A stretch of DNA of 64,000 bases, taken from Rikenellaceae bacterium. GTDB taxonomy: Bacteria; Bacteroidota; Bacteroidia; Bacteroidales; UBA932. Both the position numbers and the translations under genes were made by a program. Position 1 is the stretch's first letter. Each line of letters opens with the position of its first letter. Location: assembly GCA_003542575.1 (NCBI GenBank), contig DPKJ01000005.1, positions 372,001-436,000 of the forward strand, written 5' to 3'. A model generated the notes under the pieces. That model was not told the origin of the DNA and searched no databases. It saw only the letters and a list, made by a program, of their open reading frames with translations. Positions 1 through 8,328 of the stretch are shown here, piece after piece.

Positions 1-402
1 AGGGCGGAGTTTCGTGCAGCCTATGTATTTGAATATATTTATTTTTCGAATCCGGAGTTTCTTGAAAAGAGAGTAGAGGAGTTTGCTGCATTGTTCCCTC
101 AAGTAAAAGGAGAGAGTGCAAAGAGGCACTTTAGCAAGATCATGGCCCATCTGCTGGGTATAATAGATAATGATAAATATCATAACCAACTGGAAGAGGT
201 TGCAGCATCTTGTGTAGATTGGGTTATTAATCAGAAGGTAAGAGTGGCAGTAGTGGTTTGGGCTGTTGAGTGCCTGTTAACACTAAAAGCCAGATATGAG
301 TGGCTTCCCGAAATTTTGGAAGAAATTATGGAAAATTTAAGTGAAAATCCCACAGCCGGAATGAAAGTAAGGCTCAAAAAGTGGAAATGTCACAACCATT
401 AA
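1..402 (+). CDS. Helical-repeat hypothetical protein, 5' end outside the window
   Basis: The reading frame is open from base 1, so the gene starts upstream of the window and only the last 133 or so codons are present; the internal TTG at 91 is not the start. The visible protein is all alpha-helical, with repeated amphipathic helices (for example around LEEVAASCVDWVINQKVRV) resembling HEAT-like repeats. No catalytic motif or membrane segment is visible. I do not recognise a specific function; Bacteroidales genomes carry many such uncharacterised helical proteins. It ends with a short basic tail and is followed by a hairpin terminator at 481-503. Confidence 0.6.
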   Translation, partial: RAEFRAAYVFEYIYFSNPEFLEKRVEEFAALFPQVKGESAKRHFSKIMAHLLGIIDNDKYHNQLEEVAASCVDWVINQKVRVAVVVWAVECLLTLKARYEWLPEILEEIMENLSENPTAGMKVRLKKWKCHNH

Positions 403-480
403 TACTTTCAATTTATCAATTATATTTGATTATTTCGTTCATATTTTAAATAATCCCAAATTATTCTCATAATTATTTGA

Positions 481-511
481 TGCATTCTGCCATAAAGAGT
501 GCAATTTCTTT
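481..511 (+). terminator. Rho-independent terminator after the first gene
   Basis: The 8-bp arms 481-488 (tgcattct) and 496-503 (agagtgca) pair with one G-T wobble around a 7-nt loop and are followed by a T-rich run (atttcttta). It separates the upstream gene from the ilv promoter. Confidence 0.6.
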
Positions 512-546
512 ACTTATGATAATAATTTAAAAAAACTCAAAAAACC

Positions 547-576
547 TTTGTTGTATTGATTTTTCTTATACATTTG
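547..576 (+). promoter_or_regulatory. Promoter of the ilv operon (TTTG / TAnnTTTG)
   Basis: TTTG at 547-550 (-33 element) and TACATTTG at 569-576 (-7 element, perfect match to TAnnTTTG) are separated by 18 nt, close to the usual spacing for the Bacteroidota primary sigma factor. Transcription would start near 580-585, about 40 nt before the leader peptide at 623. The position between a terminator and the ilv leader supports it. Confidence 0.7.
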
Positions 577-622
577 CACAGTGTAATTATTAAAAGAGGT
601 TACAAATTATAACGCAATTATA

Positions 623-745
623 ATGTCAGAGAAAATCATAACAACATCTAATTTAAGAGAGCACTCTTATGGCATTATTGCAGCTACAGCTCATATCATT
701 CTGATATGGGTCATTTCACTATTTATTTTTATGGTCATTACCTGA
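623..745 (+). CDS. Isoleucine-rich leader peptide of the ilv operon
   Basis: A 40-codon ORF, too short for ordinary gene calling, starts with ATG at 623 and stops with TGA at 743-745. Ten codons are Ile, three Leu, two Val and four Thr. The Ile codons cluster as pairs and near-runs: residues 18-19, 25-26, 28, 31, 35 and 39. It lies downstream of a good promoter and upstream of hairpins that precede ilvD. Leader peptides rich in the end-product amino acid are the hallmark of ribosome-mediated attenuation, as in the ilv leaders of enteric bacteria. The alternative is a small membrane peptide, since the C-terminal half is hydrophobic, but the position directly before an Ile/Val operon favours a regulatory leader. 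Confidence 0.65.
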   Translation: MSEKIITTSNLREHSYGIIAATAHIILIWVISLFIFMVIT

Positions 746-750
746 CTTTA

Positions 751-823
751 AGGATCCCGTTTAGGCATATAAAATTTAATTGCTTGCACAGGATCCTGAG
801 GCAAGGAGGCGAAGCCTTTTATT
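751..823 (+). promoter_or_regulatory. Putative ilv transcription attenuator (competing hairpins)
   Basis: Three pairings are visible between the leader stop and ilvD. Segment 751-757 (aggatcc) is complementary to 791-797 (ggatcct). Segment 783-787 (cttgc) pairs with 801-805 (gcaag), enclosing an inner cag/ctg stem at 789-791/796-798. Segment 804-810 pairs with 814-820 (core aggc-gaa-gcct, with two G-T pairs) and runs into the T-rich stretch ttttattt. The first two share 791-797 and the last two share 804-805, so they are mutually exclusive, as expected for pause, antiterminator and terminator forms. The terminator stem is short, so the exact model is tentative. Confidence 0.45.
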
Positions 824-872
824 TACAATAGAAAATAAAGATTATAAGATTAGAAAACAGAACACAATTTTG

Positions 873-2705
873 ATGATAATGACAAAATTAAGAAGCAAAG
901 ATAGCACAGAGGGCAGAAAGATGGCTGGAGCAAGGGCACTTTGGAGAGCCAACGGTATGAAGGATTCAAATTTTGGAAAACCTGTGATTGCAATAGCAAA
1001 CTCTTTCACCCAATTTGTACCAGGCCATGTTCACCTTCATGAAACCGGGCAACAAATTAAAGCTATTATCGAAAATGAAGGCTGCTTTGCCGCAGAGTTT
1101 AATACTATTGCAATTGATGACGGAATTGCAATGGGTCACAGCGGAATGTTGTACTCTCTGCCATCACGTGATCTCATTGCCGATAGTGTAGAATACATGT
1201 GCAACGCCCATAAGGCTGATGCCCTTATATGCATTACCAATTGTGATAAAATTACTCCCGGAATGCTCATGGCAATAATGCGACTGAACATTCCGGCTGT
1301 AATAGTATCGGGTGGCCCCATGGAGGCAGGCTTAGTAAAGGGTAAGAATCGTGATTTGGTTGATATAATGGTCGCTGCAGGTGATAATACAATTACTGAA
1401 GAGGATGTTGATGAACTTGAAAAGGGAGCCTGCCCAACATGTGGTAGCTGTTCCGGAATGTTTACTGCAAATTCAATGAACTGCCTTTCGGAGGCCCTTG
1501 GTATTGCCCTCCCCGGCAACGGAACAATACTTGCAACTCATAAAAGGCGTAAAGACTTGATAGAGAGTGCTGCTAAACTTATTGTAAAAAGGGCAGGCGA
1601 CTACTACTACAACGCAGATCAAAGTGTGTTGCCCCGTTCAATAGCAACAAGAGAGGCATTTTTAAACGCAATGTCACTAGATATAGCAATGGGAGGATCT
1701 ACAAATACAATCCTCCATCTGCTTGCAATCGCATCCGAAGCAGAGGTTAGTTTTAACCTGAATGATATTGACAACCTCTCGCGCAGAGTTCCGGTATTAT
1801 GCAAAGTTGCTCCAAACAGCCATTTTCATATGCAGGATGTTAACAAGGCAGGAGGGGTATTGAGAATATTGGGAGAGCTTGCAAAGGGAGGACTTGTTGA
1901 TACCAAAGTAACCAGAATAGATTACAAAACACTGGGCCAAGCTCTTGAAGAAAACGATATAACCTTGCCGTCACTATCACAAAAGGCAAGACTCAATTAC
2001 CTGAGCGCACCCGGTAATGTAAAATCGTCTCAGATGGCCTCACAAGAGAGGTATCACCACACATTTGACTCCGACACCGTAAAGGGCTGTATAAGAGACA
2101 TAGAGCACGCCTATCTTACAGATGGAGGACTTGCAGTACTCTATGGCAATATTGCCCAAAAGGGTGCAATTGTAAAGACAGCAGGGGTTAACGAAAATTT
2201 ATTCACATTCAAAGGCAAAGCAATTGTTTTTGAGTCACAGGAGGCAGCATCGGAGGGAATTCTTTCCGGTGTAGTTAAACCTGGCCATGTGGTGGTTATC
2301 CGTTATGAAGGCCCCAAAGGGGGACCGGGAATGCAGGAGATGCTTTACCCCACCTCATATCTTAAATCGGCAGGACTTGCCGAATATTGCGCTCTCATTA
2401 CAGACGGCCGTTTTTCAGGCGGAAGTTCAGGTCTCTCAATTGGCCATATTTCACCAGAAGCGGCATCCGGGGGTATACTCGCCCTTATAGAAGATGGTGA
2501 TAAAATATCAATTAACATTCCCGAAAGAAAACTCTTTGCTGAAATTGATGAAAATGAGATGCAGAGCCGCAGAGAGGCTATGCTTAGCAAAGGAAAAGAT
2601 GCATACAAACCACGTGACAGAGAACGCATAATAAGCAAATCACTTAAAGCTTATGCACAGCTGGTATCTTCGGCAGATTCGGGAGCAATAAGAGTTATTG
2701 AATAG
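873..2705 (+). CDS. ilvD: Dihydroxy-acid dehydratase
   Basis: IlvD dehydrates 2,3-dihydroxy-3-methylvalerate and 2,3-dihydroxyisovalerate to the 2-oxo acids, the third step of isoleucine and valine synthesis, using an Fe-S cluster. It follows the E. coli protein along its whole length: NSFTQFVPGHVH, NCDKITPGM, the cluster motif CPTCGSCSG near residue 186, MGGSTNT, and the C-terminal DGRFSGG and GHVSPEAA-like (GHISPEAA) motifs. The frame is open back to a TTG at 780, but that stretch overlaps the attenuator hairpins. The family N-terminus (KLRSKDSTEGRKM) fits ATG 873 or 879. It is the first structural gene of a six-gene operon, with ilvB starting 1 nt after its stop. Confidence 0.95.
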   Translation: MIMTKLRSKDSTEGRKMAGARALWRANGMKDSNFGKPVIAIANSFTQFVPGHVHLHETGQQIKAIIENEGCFAAEFNTIAIDDGIAMGHSGMLYSLPSRDLIADSVEYMCNAHKADALICITNCDKITPGMLMAIMRLNIPAVIVSGGPMEAGLVKGKNRDLVDIMVAAGDNTITEEDVDELEKGACPTCGSCSGMFTANSMNCLSEALGIALPGNGTILATHKRRKDLIESAAKLIVKRAGDYYYNADQSVLPRSIATREAFLNAMSLDIAMGGSTNTILHLLAIASEAEVSFNLNDIDNLSRRVPVLCKVAPNSHFHMQDVNKAGGVLRILGELAKGGLVDTKVTRIDYKTLGQALEENDITLPSLSQKARLNYLSAPGNVKSSQMASQERYHHTFDSDTVKGCIRDIEHAYLTDGGLAVLYGNIAQKGAIVKTAGVNENLFTFKGKAIVFESQEAASEGILSGVVKPGHVVVIRYEGPKGGPGMQEMLYPTSYLKSAGLAEYCALITDGRFSGGSSGLSIGHISPEAASGGILALIEDGDKISINIPERKLFAEIDENEMQSRREAMLSKGKDAYKPRDRERIISKSLKAYAQLVSSADSGAIRVIE

Positions 2706-2706
2706 T

Positions 2707-4410
2707 ATGAATATGACAAAGAATAAGATAAAAGGCGCAGAGGCACTACTGTTATCACTTCTGAAAGAGGGCGTTGATACTATGTTTGGATACCCCGGTG
2801 GCACAATAATCCCTCTTTACGACCAACTCTACAACTATGCCGACAGGTTCAATCACATACTTGTAAGACACGAACAGTGTGCAGTTCACGCAGCAGAGGG
2901 CTATGCCAGAGCAACCGGAAAGGTGGGTGTATGCCTTGCAACAGCGGGGCCGGGCGCAACAAACACTGTTACCGGTATTGCAGATGCCTATATGGATTCG
3001 ACACCAATAGTTTGTATTACTGCACAAGTAGGTGTAGAGAAGCTGGGAACCAACTTCTTCCAGGAAGCTGACACAATAAGCATTACTATTCCGGTAACCA
3101 AATGGAGTTACCAGATTACATCAGCAAGTGAGATTCCTCAGATTATTGCCAAAGCATTTTATATAGCACGTACAGGGAGGCCCGGCCCGGTTTTGATAAG
3201 TCTCACAAAGACAGCCCAGATAGAGATGACAGAGTTTGAATACGGCCACTACCGCCCGATAAATGTTTTAGGCGAAATTAAGAGCGCCAATATTTCATCT
3301 CTTGCAAAGGAGGCGGCTAAGATGATAAACGATTCAAAAAAGCCGCTAATTCTTGCCGGACAGGGTGTAATTATCTCCGGAGCAGAGAGACAGTTGTGCA
3401 ATCTTGCTGAGATGGGAAACATTCCGGTAGCCTGTACCCTTATGGGACTCTCTTCAATCCAGACATCACACCCGCTTTTTGCAGGAAATGTAGGTATGCA
3501 TGGCAATCTTGCTCCAAACATGATGACTCAGCAGAGTGATCTGATAATAGCCATAGGAATGAGGTTCAGTGACCGGGTAACGGGAGACACAGCCAGATAT
3601 GCACCCAATGCAAAGGTCATTCATATAGATATTGACAAGGCCGAATTCAATAAAAATATAAAAACACACCTTGCAATATTGGGCGATGCAGCAGAGGTAG
3701 TTGCAACAATACTCCCAAAAATAAAAAGTAAGAGCAGGGCTAAATGGTTTGCATTTATGAAAGAGGCATGGGAGAGGGAGAGAGGGGCTGTAATAGATAA
3801 AGCTCTTACAGGCAGTAAAAAGGGAGAGATATCTATGGCACAAGCAGTTGACGCATTGTCCAAAGCTGTTGGAGGAGAAGCAATTATTGTAACAGATGTA
3901 GGACAGCACCAGATGTTCAGTGCCAGATACTCCAAATTCAATAAAACGAGAAGCATGATAACCTCAGGAGGCCTGGGTACCATGGGTTACGGCCTGCCTG
4001 CTGCAATAGGGGCCAAGATTGGAGTCCCGGACCGTGAAGTTGTGGCTGTTGTTGGTGACGGAGGCCTGCAGATGTCTTTGCAAGAACTTGGAACAATTAT
4101 GCAATCGGGAGTAGGGGTGAAAATTGTACTTCTAAACAACTCATTTCTAGGAATGGTAAGACAGTGGCAGGAGCTTTTTTTCATGCGCAGATACTCATTC
4201 ACCAATATGGTAAACCCCGATTTTTTAAAGATTGCACAAGCTTACGATATTGAATGTGAGAGAGTTGAAAACTATAAGGATTTGAATAAATCTCTGGAAA
4301 AGATGCTATCACACAAAGGGGCATACCTGCTGGAAGTAAAAACAATAAAAGAGGAAAATGTATTCCCGATGGTTCCCGCCGGGGCCTCATTAGACGATAT
4401 AATTTTTTAA
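2707..4410 (+). CDS. ilvB: Acetolactate synthase, large (catalytic) subunit
   Basis: This ThDP-dependent enzyme condenses pyruvate with pyruvate or 2-oxobutyrate, the first common step of valine and isoleucine synthesis. Visible are the N-terminal FGYPGG segment, the catalytic glutamate near residue 56 (RHEQ), a central FAD-binding-like domain, and the ThDP/Mg motif GDGG near residue 450 ending in NNSFLGMVRQWQ. ATG 2707 is chosen over TTG 2698 because it lies 1 nt after the ilvD stop and the upstream codons overlap ilvD. The length of 567 residues is normal. Its regulatory subunit is the next gene. Confidence 0.95.
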   Translation: MNMTKNKIKGAEALLLSLLKEGVDTMFGYPGGTIIPLYDQLYNYADRFNHILVRHEQCAVHAAEGYARATGKVGVCLATAGPGATNTVTGIADAYMDSTPIVCITAQVGVEKLGTNFFQEADTISITIPVTKWSYQITSASEIPQIIAKAFYIARTGRPGPVLISLTKTAQIEMTEFEYGHYRPINVLGEIKSANISSLAKEAAKMINDSKKPLILAGQGVIISGAERQLCNLAEMGNIPVACTLMGLSSIQTSHPLFAGNVGMHGNLAPNMMTQQSDLIIAIGMRFSDRVTGDTARYAPNAKVIHIDIDKAEFNKNIKTHLAILGDAAEVVATILPKIKSKSRAKWFAFMKEAWERERGAVIDKALTGSKKGEISMAQAVDALSKAVGGEAIIVTDVGQHQMFSARYSKFNKTRSMITSGGLGTMGYGLPAAIGAKIGVPDREVVAVVGDGGLQMSLQELGTIMQSGVGVKIVLLNNSFLGMVRQWQELFFMRRYSFTNMVNPDFLKIAQAYDIECERVENYKDLNKSLEKMLSHKGAYLLEVKTIKEENVFPMVPAGASLDDIIF

Positions 4411-4411
4411 C

Positions 4412-4945
4412 ATGCTAAATAAAAGAGACATGAAAAGAGAGTACATAGTAGTTGCTTTTGTCAACAACCAGATTTCGGTTCTAAACAGAATCACATCTGC
4501 CTATCTCAAAAGACACATTAATATTGAGAGCCTGAATGTGTCGGAATCGTACATCAAAGGGGTAAGCACCGTTGTAATTTCGGCCATAACCACCAAAGAG
4601 ACAATAGAGATGATTGTGAACCAGCTAGCAAATGCAATTGATATTCTTAATGTAGATTTTTATCTTCAGGAAGATCTCATTTACAAAGAGATGGCGCTCT
4701 ACAAAGTATCATCAAAAATACTTGACAATAAACGAAGTTTTGACAATATCCTCAATAACTCAAACAGTAGAGTAATTGAGATAAACAACGAATTTCTCAT
4801 TCTCGAGAAATCAGGGTCACGTAACGAACTGGAAAAACTCAAAGATAAATTGGAATACATGAACCTTTTAACCGGATTTTCAAGATCGGGCAATGTTGTA
4901 TTGCACAGAGAGTCTATTGAAAATTTAATGCAGAAAGTATCATAA
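4412..4945 (+). CDS. ilvN: Acetolactate synthase, small (regulatory) subunit
   Basis: A 177-residue protein with an N-terminal ACT domain (about residues 9-85) of the IlvN/IlvH type; this subunit stimulates the catalytic subunit and in the family confers feedback inhibition by valine. The conserved segment for this role is NRITSAYLKRHINIESLNV. The C-terminal half, from about residue 86, corresponds to the second IlvH-like domain. It begins 1 nt after the ilvB stop; an internal ATG at 4430 (MKREYIVV) would also give a complete ACT domain and may be the true start. The spacing implies translational coupling with ilvB. Confidence 0.9.
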   Translation: MLNKRDMKREYIVVAFVNNQISVLNRITSAYLKRHINIESLNVSESYIKGVSTVVISAITTKETIEMIVNQLANAIDILNVDFYLQEDLIYKEMALYKVSSKILDNKRSFDNILNNSNSRVIEINNEFLILEKSGSRNELEKLKDKLEYMNLLTGFSRSGNVVLHRESIENLMQKVS

Positions 4946-4990
4946 AGAAATTATCATAACATATTAATAATAAAAACATTAACTAACATT

Positions 4991-6040
4991 ATGGCGAAAT
5001 TAAATTTTGGCGGCACACAAGAAAATGTAGTCACCCGCGAAGAGTTCTCTCTTCTAAAAGCAAAAGAGGTACTTAAAGACGAAACAATAGCAATAATCGG
5101 CTATGGAATTCAAGGCCCGGGACAAGCTCTTAATCTTAAGGATAACGGCTTTAATGTAATTATAGGACAACGCTCAGGTACAAAGAGTTGGGATAAGGCT
5201 GTAGCAGACGGATGGGTTCCTGGTGAAACCCTTTTCGAAATATCAGAAGCTGCCCAAAGAGGCACAATTCTCCAGTACCTTCTTTCAGATGCAGGGCAGA
5301 TTCAACTCTGGCCCGAAATCAAAAAGCAACTCACACCAGGCAAAGCACTCTACTTTTCACACGGTTTTGCAATAACCTACAGCGAGAGGACAGGAATTGT
5401 ACCTCCTGCAGATGTTGATGTAATCCTTGTAGCGCCAAAAGGATCAGGCACTTCACTCCGAAGACTCTTTCTTGAAGGCAGGGGGCTTAACTCAAGCTAT
5501 GCGATATACAGTGATGCAACAGGAAAGGCATTTGAGAGAGTTGTTGCCCTTGGAGTTGGAATAGGTTCGGGGTACCTTTTTGAGACAACATTTAAAAAAG
5601 AGGTCTATTCTGACCTTACCGGTGAAAGAGGAACACTTATGGGTGCAATTCAGGGCATATTTGCCGCTCAATATGAGACACTAAGAGAGAACGGACACTC
5701 CCCATCTGAGGCATTTAACGAAACCGTAGAGGAGCTAACACAGAGTCTGATGCCTCTGGTTGCCGAAAATGGAATGGACTGGATGTATGCAAACTGTTCA
5801 ACAACAGCACAAAGAGGAGCACTTGACTGGTGGAAAAAATTCAGAGATGCATCACTCCCTGTATTCAAAGAGCTCTACAAAGAGGTTGCCTCAGGAAACG
5901 AAGCACAAAAATCAATTGATTCCAACAGTAAATCCGACTACAGAGTTAAGCTTGAAAAGGAGCTTGATGAGATGCGCAAAAGCGAAATGTGGCAAGCGGG
6001 TGAAGTGGTTAGAAGTTTAAGACCGGAGAGAAACAAATAG
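4991..6040 (+). CDS. ilvC: Ketol-acid reductoisomerase
   Basis: KARI isomerises and reduces acetolactate or acetohydroxybutyrate to the dihydroxy acids that IlvD uses. The Rossmann motif is GYGIQGPG, followed by a cofactor-discriminating loop (GQRSGTKSW) whose serines suggest NADPH, by family knowledge. The SHGFAI and APKGSG motifs and the C-terminal helical KARI domain with the metal-binding ETxFKxExxSDLxGE-like pattern (ETTFKKEVYSDLTGERG) are present. At 349 residues it is the short form rather than the roughly 490-residue E. coli form. A 45-nt gap separates it from ilvN. Confidence 0.93.
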   Translation: MAKLNFGGTQENVVTREEFSLLKAKEVLKDETIAIIGYGIQGPGQALNLKDNGFNVIIGQRSGTKSWDKAVADGWVPGETLFEISEAAQRGTILQYLLSDAGQIQLWPEIKKQLTPGKALYFSHGFAITYSERTGIVPPADVDVILVAPKGSGTSLRRLFLEGRGLNSSYAIYSDATGKAFERVVALGVGIGSGYLFETTFKKEVYSDLTGERGTLMGAIQGIFAAQYETLRENGHSPSEAFNETVEELTQSLMPLVAENGMDWMYANCSTTAQRGALDWWKKFRDASLPVFKELYKEVASGNEAQKSIDSNSKSDYRVKLEKELDEMRKSEMWQAGEVVRSLRPERNK

Positions 6041-6048
6041 ACCAAAAA

Positions 6049-7299
6049 ATGAACTATTATCCATCATTAAAGGATATTTCCAGGGCAAGACTCACACTAA
6101 GAGAGGTGGTTGCACCAACTCCCCTTACAGAAAACCTAAATCTGTCTGAACGATACGGAGCCGAGATTCTGCTCAAAAGAGAAGACCTTCAGGTGGTGAG
6201 ATCTTACAAAATAAGGGGTGCCTTTAACAAGATAAAGAGTCTCACGGCAGCTCAGTTGAAAAAGGGAATAGTATGCGCCAGTGCAGGAAATCACGCACAA
6301 GGGGTTGCATACTCCTGTAAGAAATTGTCAATTAATGGCACAATATTCATGCCCGCCACAACACCAAAACAGAAGGTAGAGCAGGTGAAGATGTTTGGTA
6401 ACGGTTGCACCGAAATTGTTCTAACCGGAGACACCTACGACGCCTCCTGTGCCGAGGCACAAAAATTCTGCAAGGAGAGCGGGAAAACATTTATCCACCC
6501 CTTTGATGACCCCAAAATAATTGAAGGACAGGCCACTATTGGAATAGAAATTCTCGAGGCCTGCTCCCGTCATATTGACTACATCTTTATACCTGTAGGT
6601 GGTGGTGGACTGGCATCGGGAGTTGGGGCTTACCTAAAACAGATGAGTCCTTCAACAAAAATCATTGGTGTTGAACCTTTAGGAGCACAAAGTATGAAGG
6701 CCTCCTTTTCAAGCGGGAAGGTAGAACCCCTTGAGACAATTGACAGATTCATTGACGGAGCTGCGGTTAAAAGGGTAGGAGATCTTACATACCCAATTTG
6801 CAAAGAGGTTCTGGACGACATAATTGCGGTCCCCGAAGGGGCTGTATGTACCACCATACTGGAACTCTATAATCAAAATGCAATAGTGGCCGAACCTGCA
6901 GGGGCACTCTCAATAGCAGCCCTTAACTTTTACAAAGATCAGATAAAAGGTAAAAGCGTGGTCTGCATCGTTAGCGGAAGCAACAACGACATTACCCGGA
7001 CAGAGGAGATACGGGAGCGATCGCTACTCTATGAAGGGCTTAAACATTACTTTATTATCCGCTTTCCGCAGCGCTCAGGCGCACTCCTCTCGTTCATTCG
7101 TGACGTAATGGGGCCAAATGACGACATAACCCATTTTGCCTACTCCAAAAAGACAAACAGAGATCAGGGGCCTGCACTCATAGGAATAGAACTGGCCAGT
7201 TCCGGTGATTTTAACGCGCTTATTAACAGAATGAACGAACAAAAAATAGTTTACGAATATATTAACCAAAGAGAAGATCTTTTTGGAATTCTCATTTAA
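6049..7299 (+). CDS. ilvA: Threonine ammonia-lyase (threonine dehydratase)
   Basis: Converts threonine to 2-oxobutyrate and ammonia, committing carbon to isoleucine. It is a fold-type II PLP enzyme: the PLP lysine is in SYKIRGAF (K54), and there are ASAGNHAQG and a glycine-rich phosphate loop (PVGGGGLASG). Residues from about 325 to 416 form an ACT-like regulatory domain (FPQRSGALLSFIRDVMG), which in the family mediates feedback by isoleucine. It starts 8 nt after ilvC. Its place inside the ilv operon and the regulatory domain argue for the biosynthetic rather than the catabolic enzyme. Confidence 0.92.
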   Translation: MNYYPSLKDISRARLTLREVVAPTPLTENLNLSERYGAEILLKREDLQVVRSYKIRGAFNKIKSLTAAQLKKGIVCASAGNHAQGVAYSCKKLSINGTIFMPATTPKQKVEQVKMFGNGCTEIVLTGDTYDASCAEAQKFCKESGKTFIHPFDDPKIIEGQATIGIEILEACSRHIDYIFIPVGGGGLASGVGAYLKQMSPSTKIIGVEPLGAQSMKASFSSGKVEPLETIDRFIDGAAVKRVGDLTYPICKEVLDDIIAVPEGAVCTTILELYNQNAIVAEPAGALSIAALNFYKDQIKGKSVVCIVSGSNNDITRTEEIRERSLLYEGLKHYFIIRFPQRSGALLSFIRDVMGPNDDITHFAYSKKTNRDQGPALIGIELASSGDFNALINRMNEQKIVYEYINQREDLFGILI

Positions 7300-7313
7300 T
7301 TAAAAAACATAAT

Positions 7314-8324
7314 ATGGACTGGTCAAAACTCGCCTTTTCCTACACAAAAACAAACACAATCATTACTTCACTTTACAAAAACGGAGAGTGGGGGCCGCTT
7401 GAGAGCAGTACTGACGATACTATCAGAATAAGCGCACTGGCAGGATCGCTGCAGTACGGGATTGAGGCATTCGAAGGTCTTAAAGCCTACGAAGGTTGCG
7501 ATGGCAAAATACGCCTCTTTCGCCCCGAAGAGAATGCAAAACGGCTTCAAAGGTCGGCAGATTTCCTTGGCATTCAGGCTCCATGTACTGATATGTTTAT
7601 TAAGGCATGTGAGAGGGCAGTGCTGGAGAATCGCGAGTTTCTACCTCCATATTCATCTGGAGCATCACTTTATATAAGACCCTTTATTATAGGTGTTAAT
7701 CCGCAAGTTGGACTTATTTGCCCGCATGAAGTTTTATTTGTTGTAGCTGTTACTCCGGTGGGAGCATATGCAGCAGAGGCACTAAAACCCATAAAGGTTC
7801 TTCTTGCCAGAGATCACGACAGGGCAGCACCAATGGGAACCGGCAGTTATAAAATAGGCGGTAACTATGCAGCAGCCATGCTTGCCGGAATCAAGGCCAA
7901 ACAACAGGGCTACGCAATGATTCTCTATCTGGAATCGGCCAACAGAAAGTATATTGATGAGTTCTCCTCTTCAAACTTCTTTGGAATTAAAGACAACAGC
8001 TATATAACGCCCGATTCTGATACCGTTTTACCATCTATAACCAATAAATCACTATTGCAGCTGGCTCAGGATATGGGATTGACTACAGAACGGCGTAAAA
8101 TAGCCCTGGAAGAGCTTCACGAAATGGATGAGATTGGCGCTTGCGGTACGGCTGTTGTCATAACACCTGTGCACGAGGTTGTAGATAACCATAACAACAT
8201 CACTATTAAAGTTGGTGAAAGCGAAAGGGCAGGGCACATATCAACCGCTCTTTACAACAAACTCACCGGTATTCAGTTCGGCCGGAAACACGACACCCAC
8301 AACTGGTGCCGGATTATTACCTAA
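7314..8324 (+). CDS. ilvE: Branched-chain amino acid aminotransferase
   Basis: Fold-type IV PLP aminotransferase that makes isoleucine, valine and leucine from their 2-oxo acids with glutamate. Diagnostic features are the PLP lysine in GTGSYKIGGNYA (K180), YIRPFIIG, and the EFSSSNFFGI and CGTAVVITPV segments. At 336 residues it belongs to the longer bacterial/eukaryotic class II-like BCAT group. It is the last gene of the ilv operon. Its stop codon lies only 4 nt from the stop of the convergent potassium-transporter gene, leaving no room for a dedicated terminator. Confidence 0.93.
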   Translation: MDWSKLAFSYTKTNTIITSLYKNGEWGPLESSTDDTIRISALAGSLQYGIEAFEGLKAYEGCDGKIRLFRPEENAKRLQRSADFLGIQAPCTDMFIKACERAVLENREFLPPYSSGASLYIRPFIIGVNPQVGLICPHEVLFVVAVTPVGAYAAEALKPIKVLLARDHDRAAPMGTGSYKIGGNYAAAMLAGIKAKQQGYAMILYLESANRKYIDEFSSSNFFGIKDNSYITPDSDTVLPSITNKSLLQLAQDMGLTTERRKIALEELHEMDEIGACGTAVVITPVHEVVDNHNNITIKVGESERAGHISTALYNKLTGIQFGRKHDTHNWCRIIT

Positions 8325-8328
8325 AACT

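Noticed and set aside
403..622. AT-rich gap as a possible replication origin
   Set aside because: No DnaA-box cluster is visible, and the gap is explained by a terminator and the ilv promoter.
780..872. Extension of ilvD to a TTG codon at 780
   Set aside because: The added 31 residues have no counterpart at the N-terminus of IlvD proteins and would overlap the attenuator hairpins; ATG 873 or 879 fits the family start.
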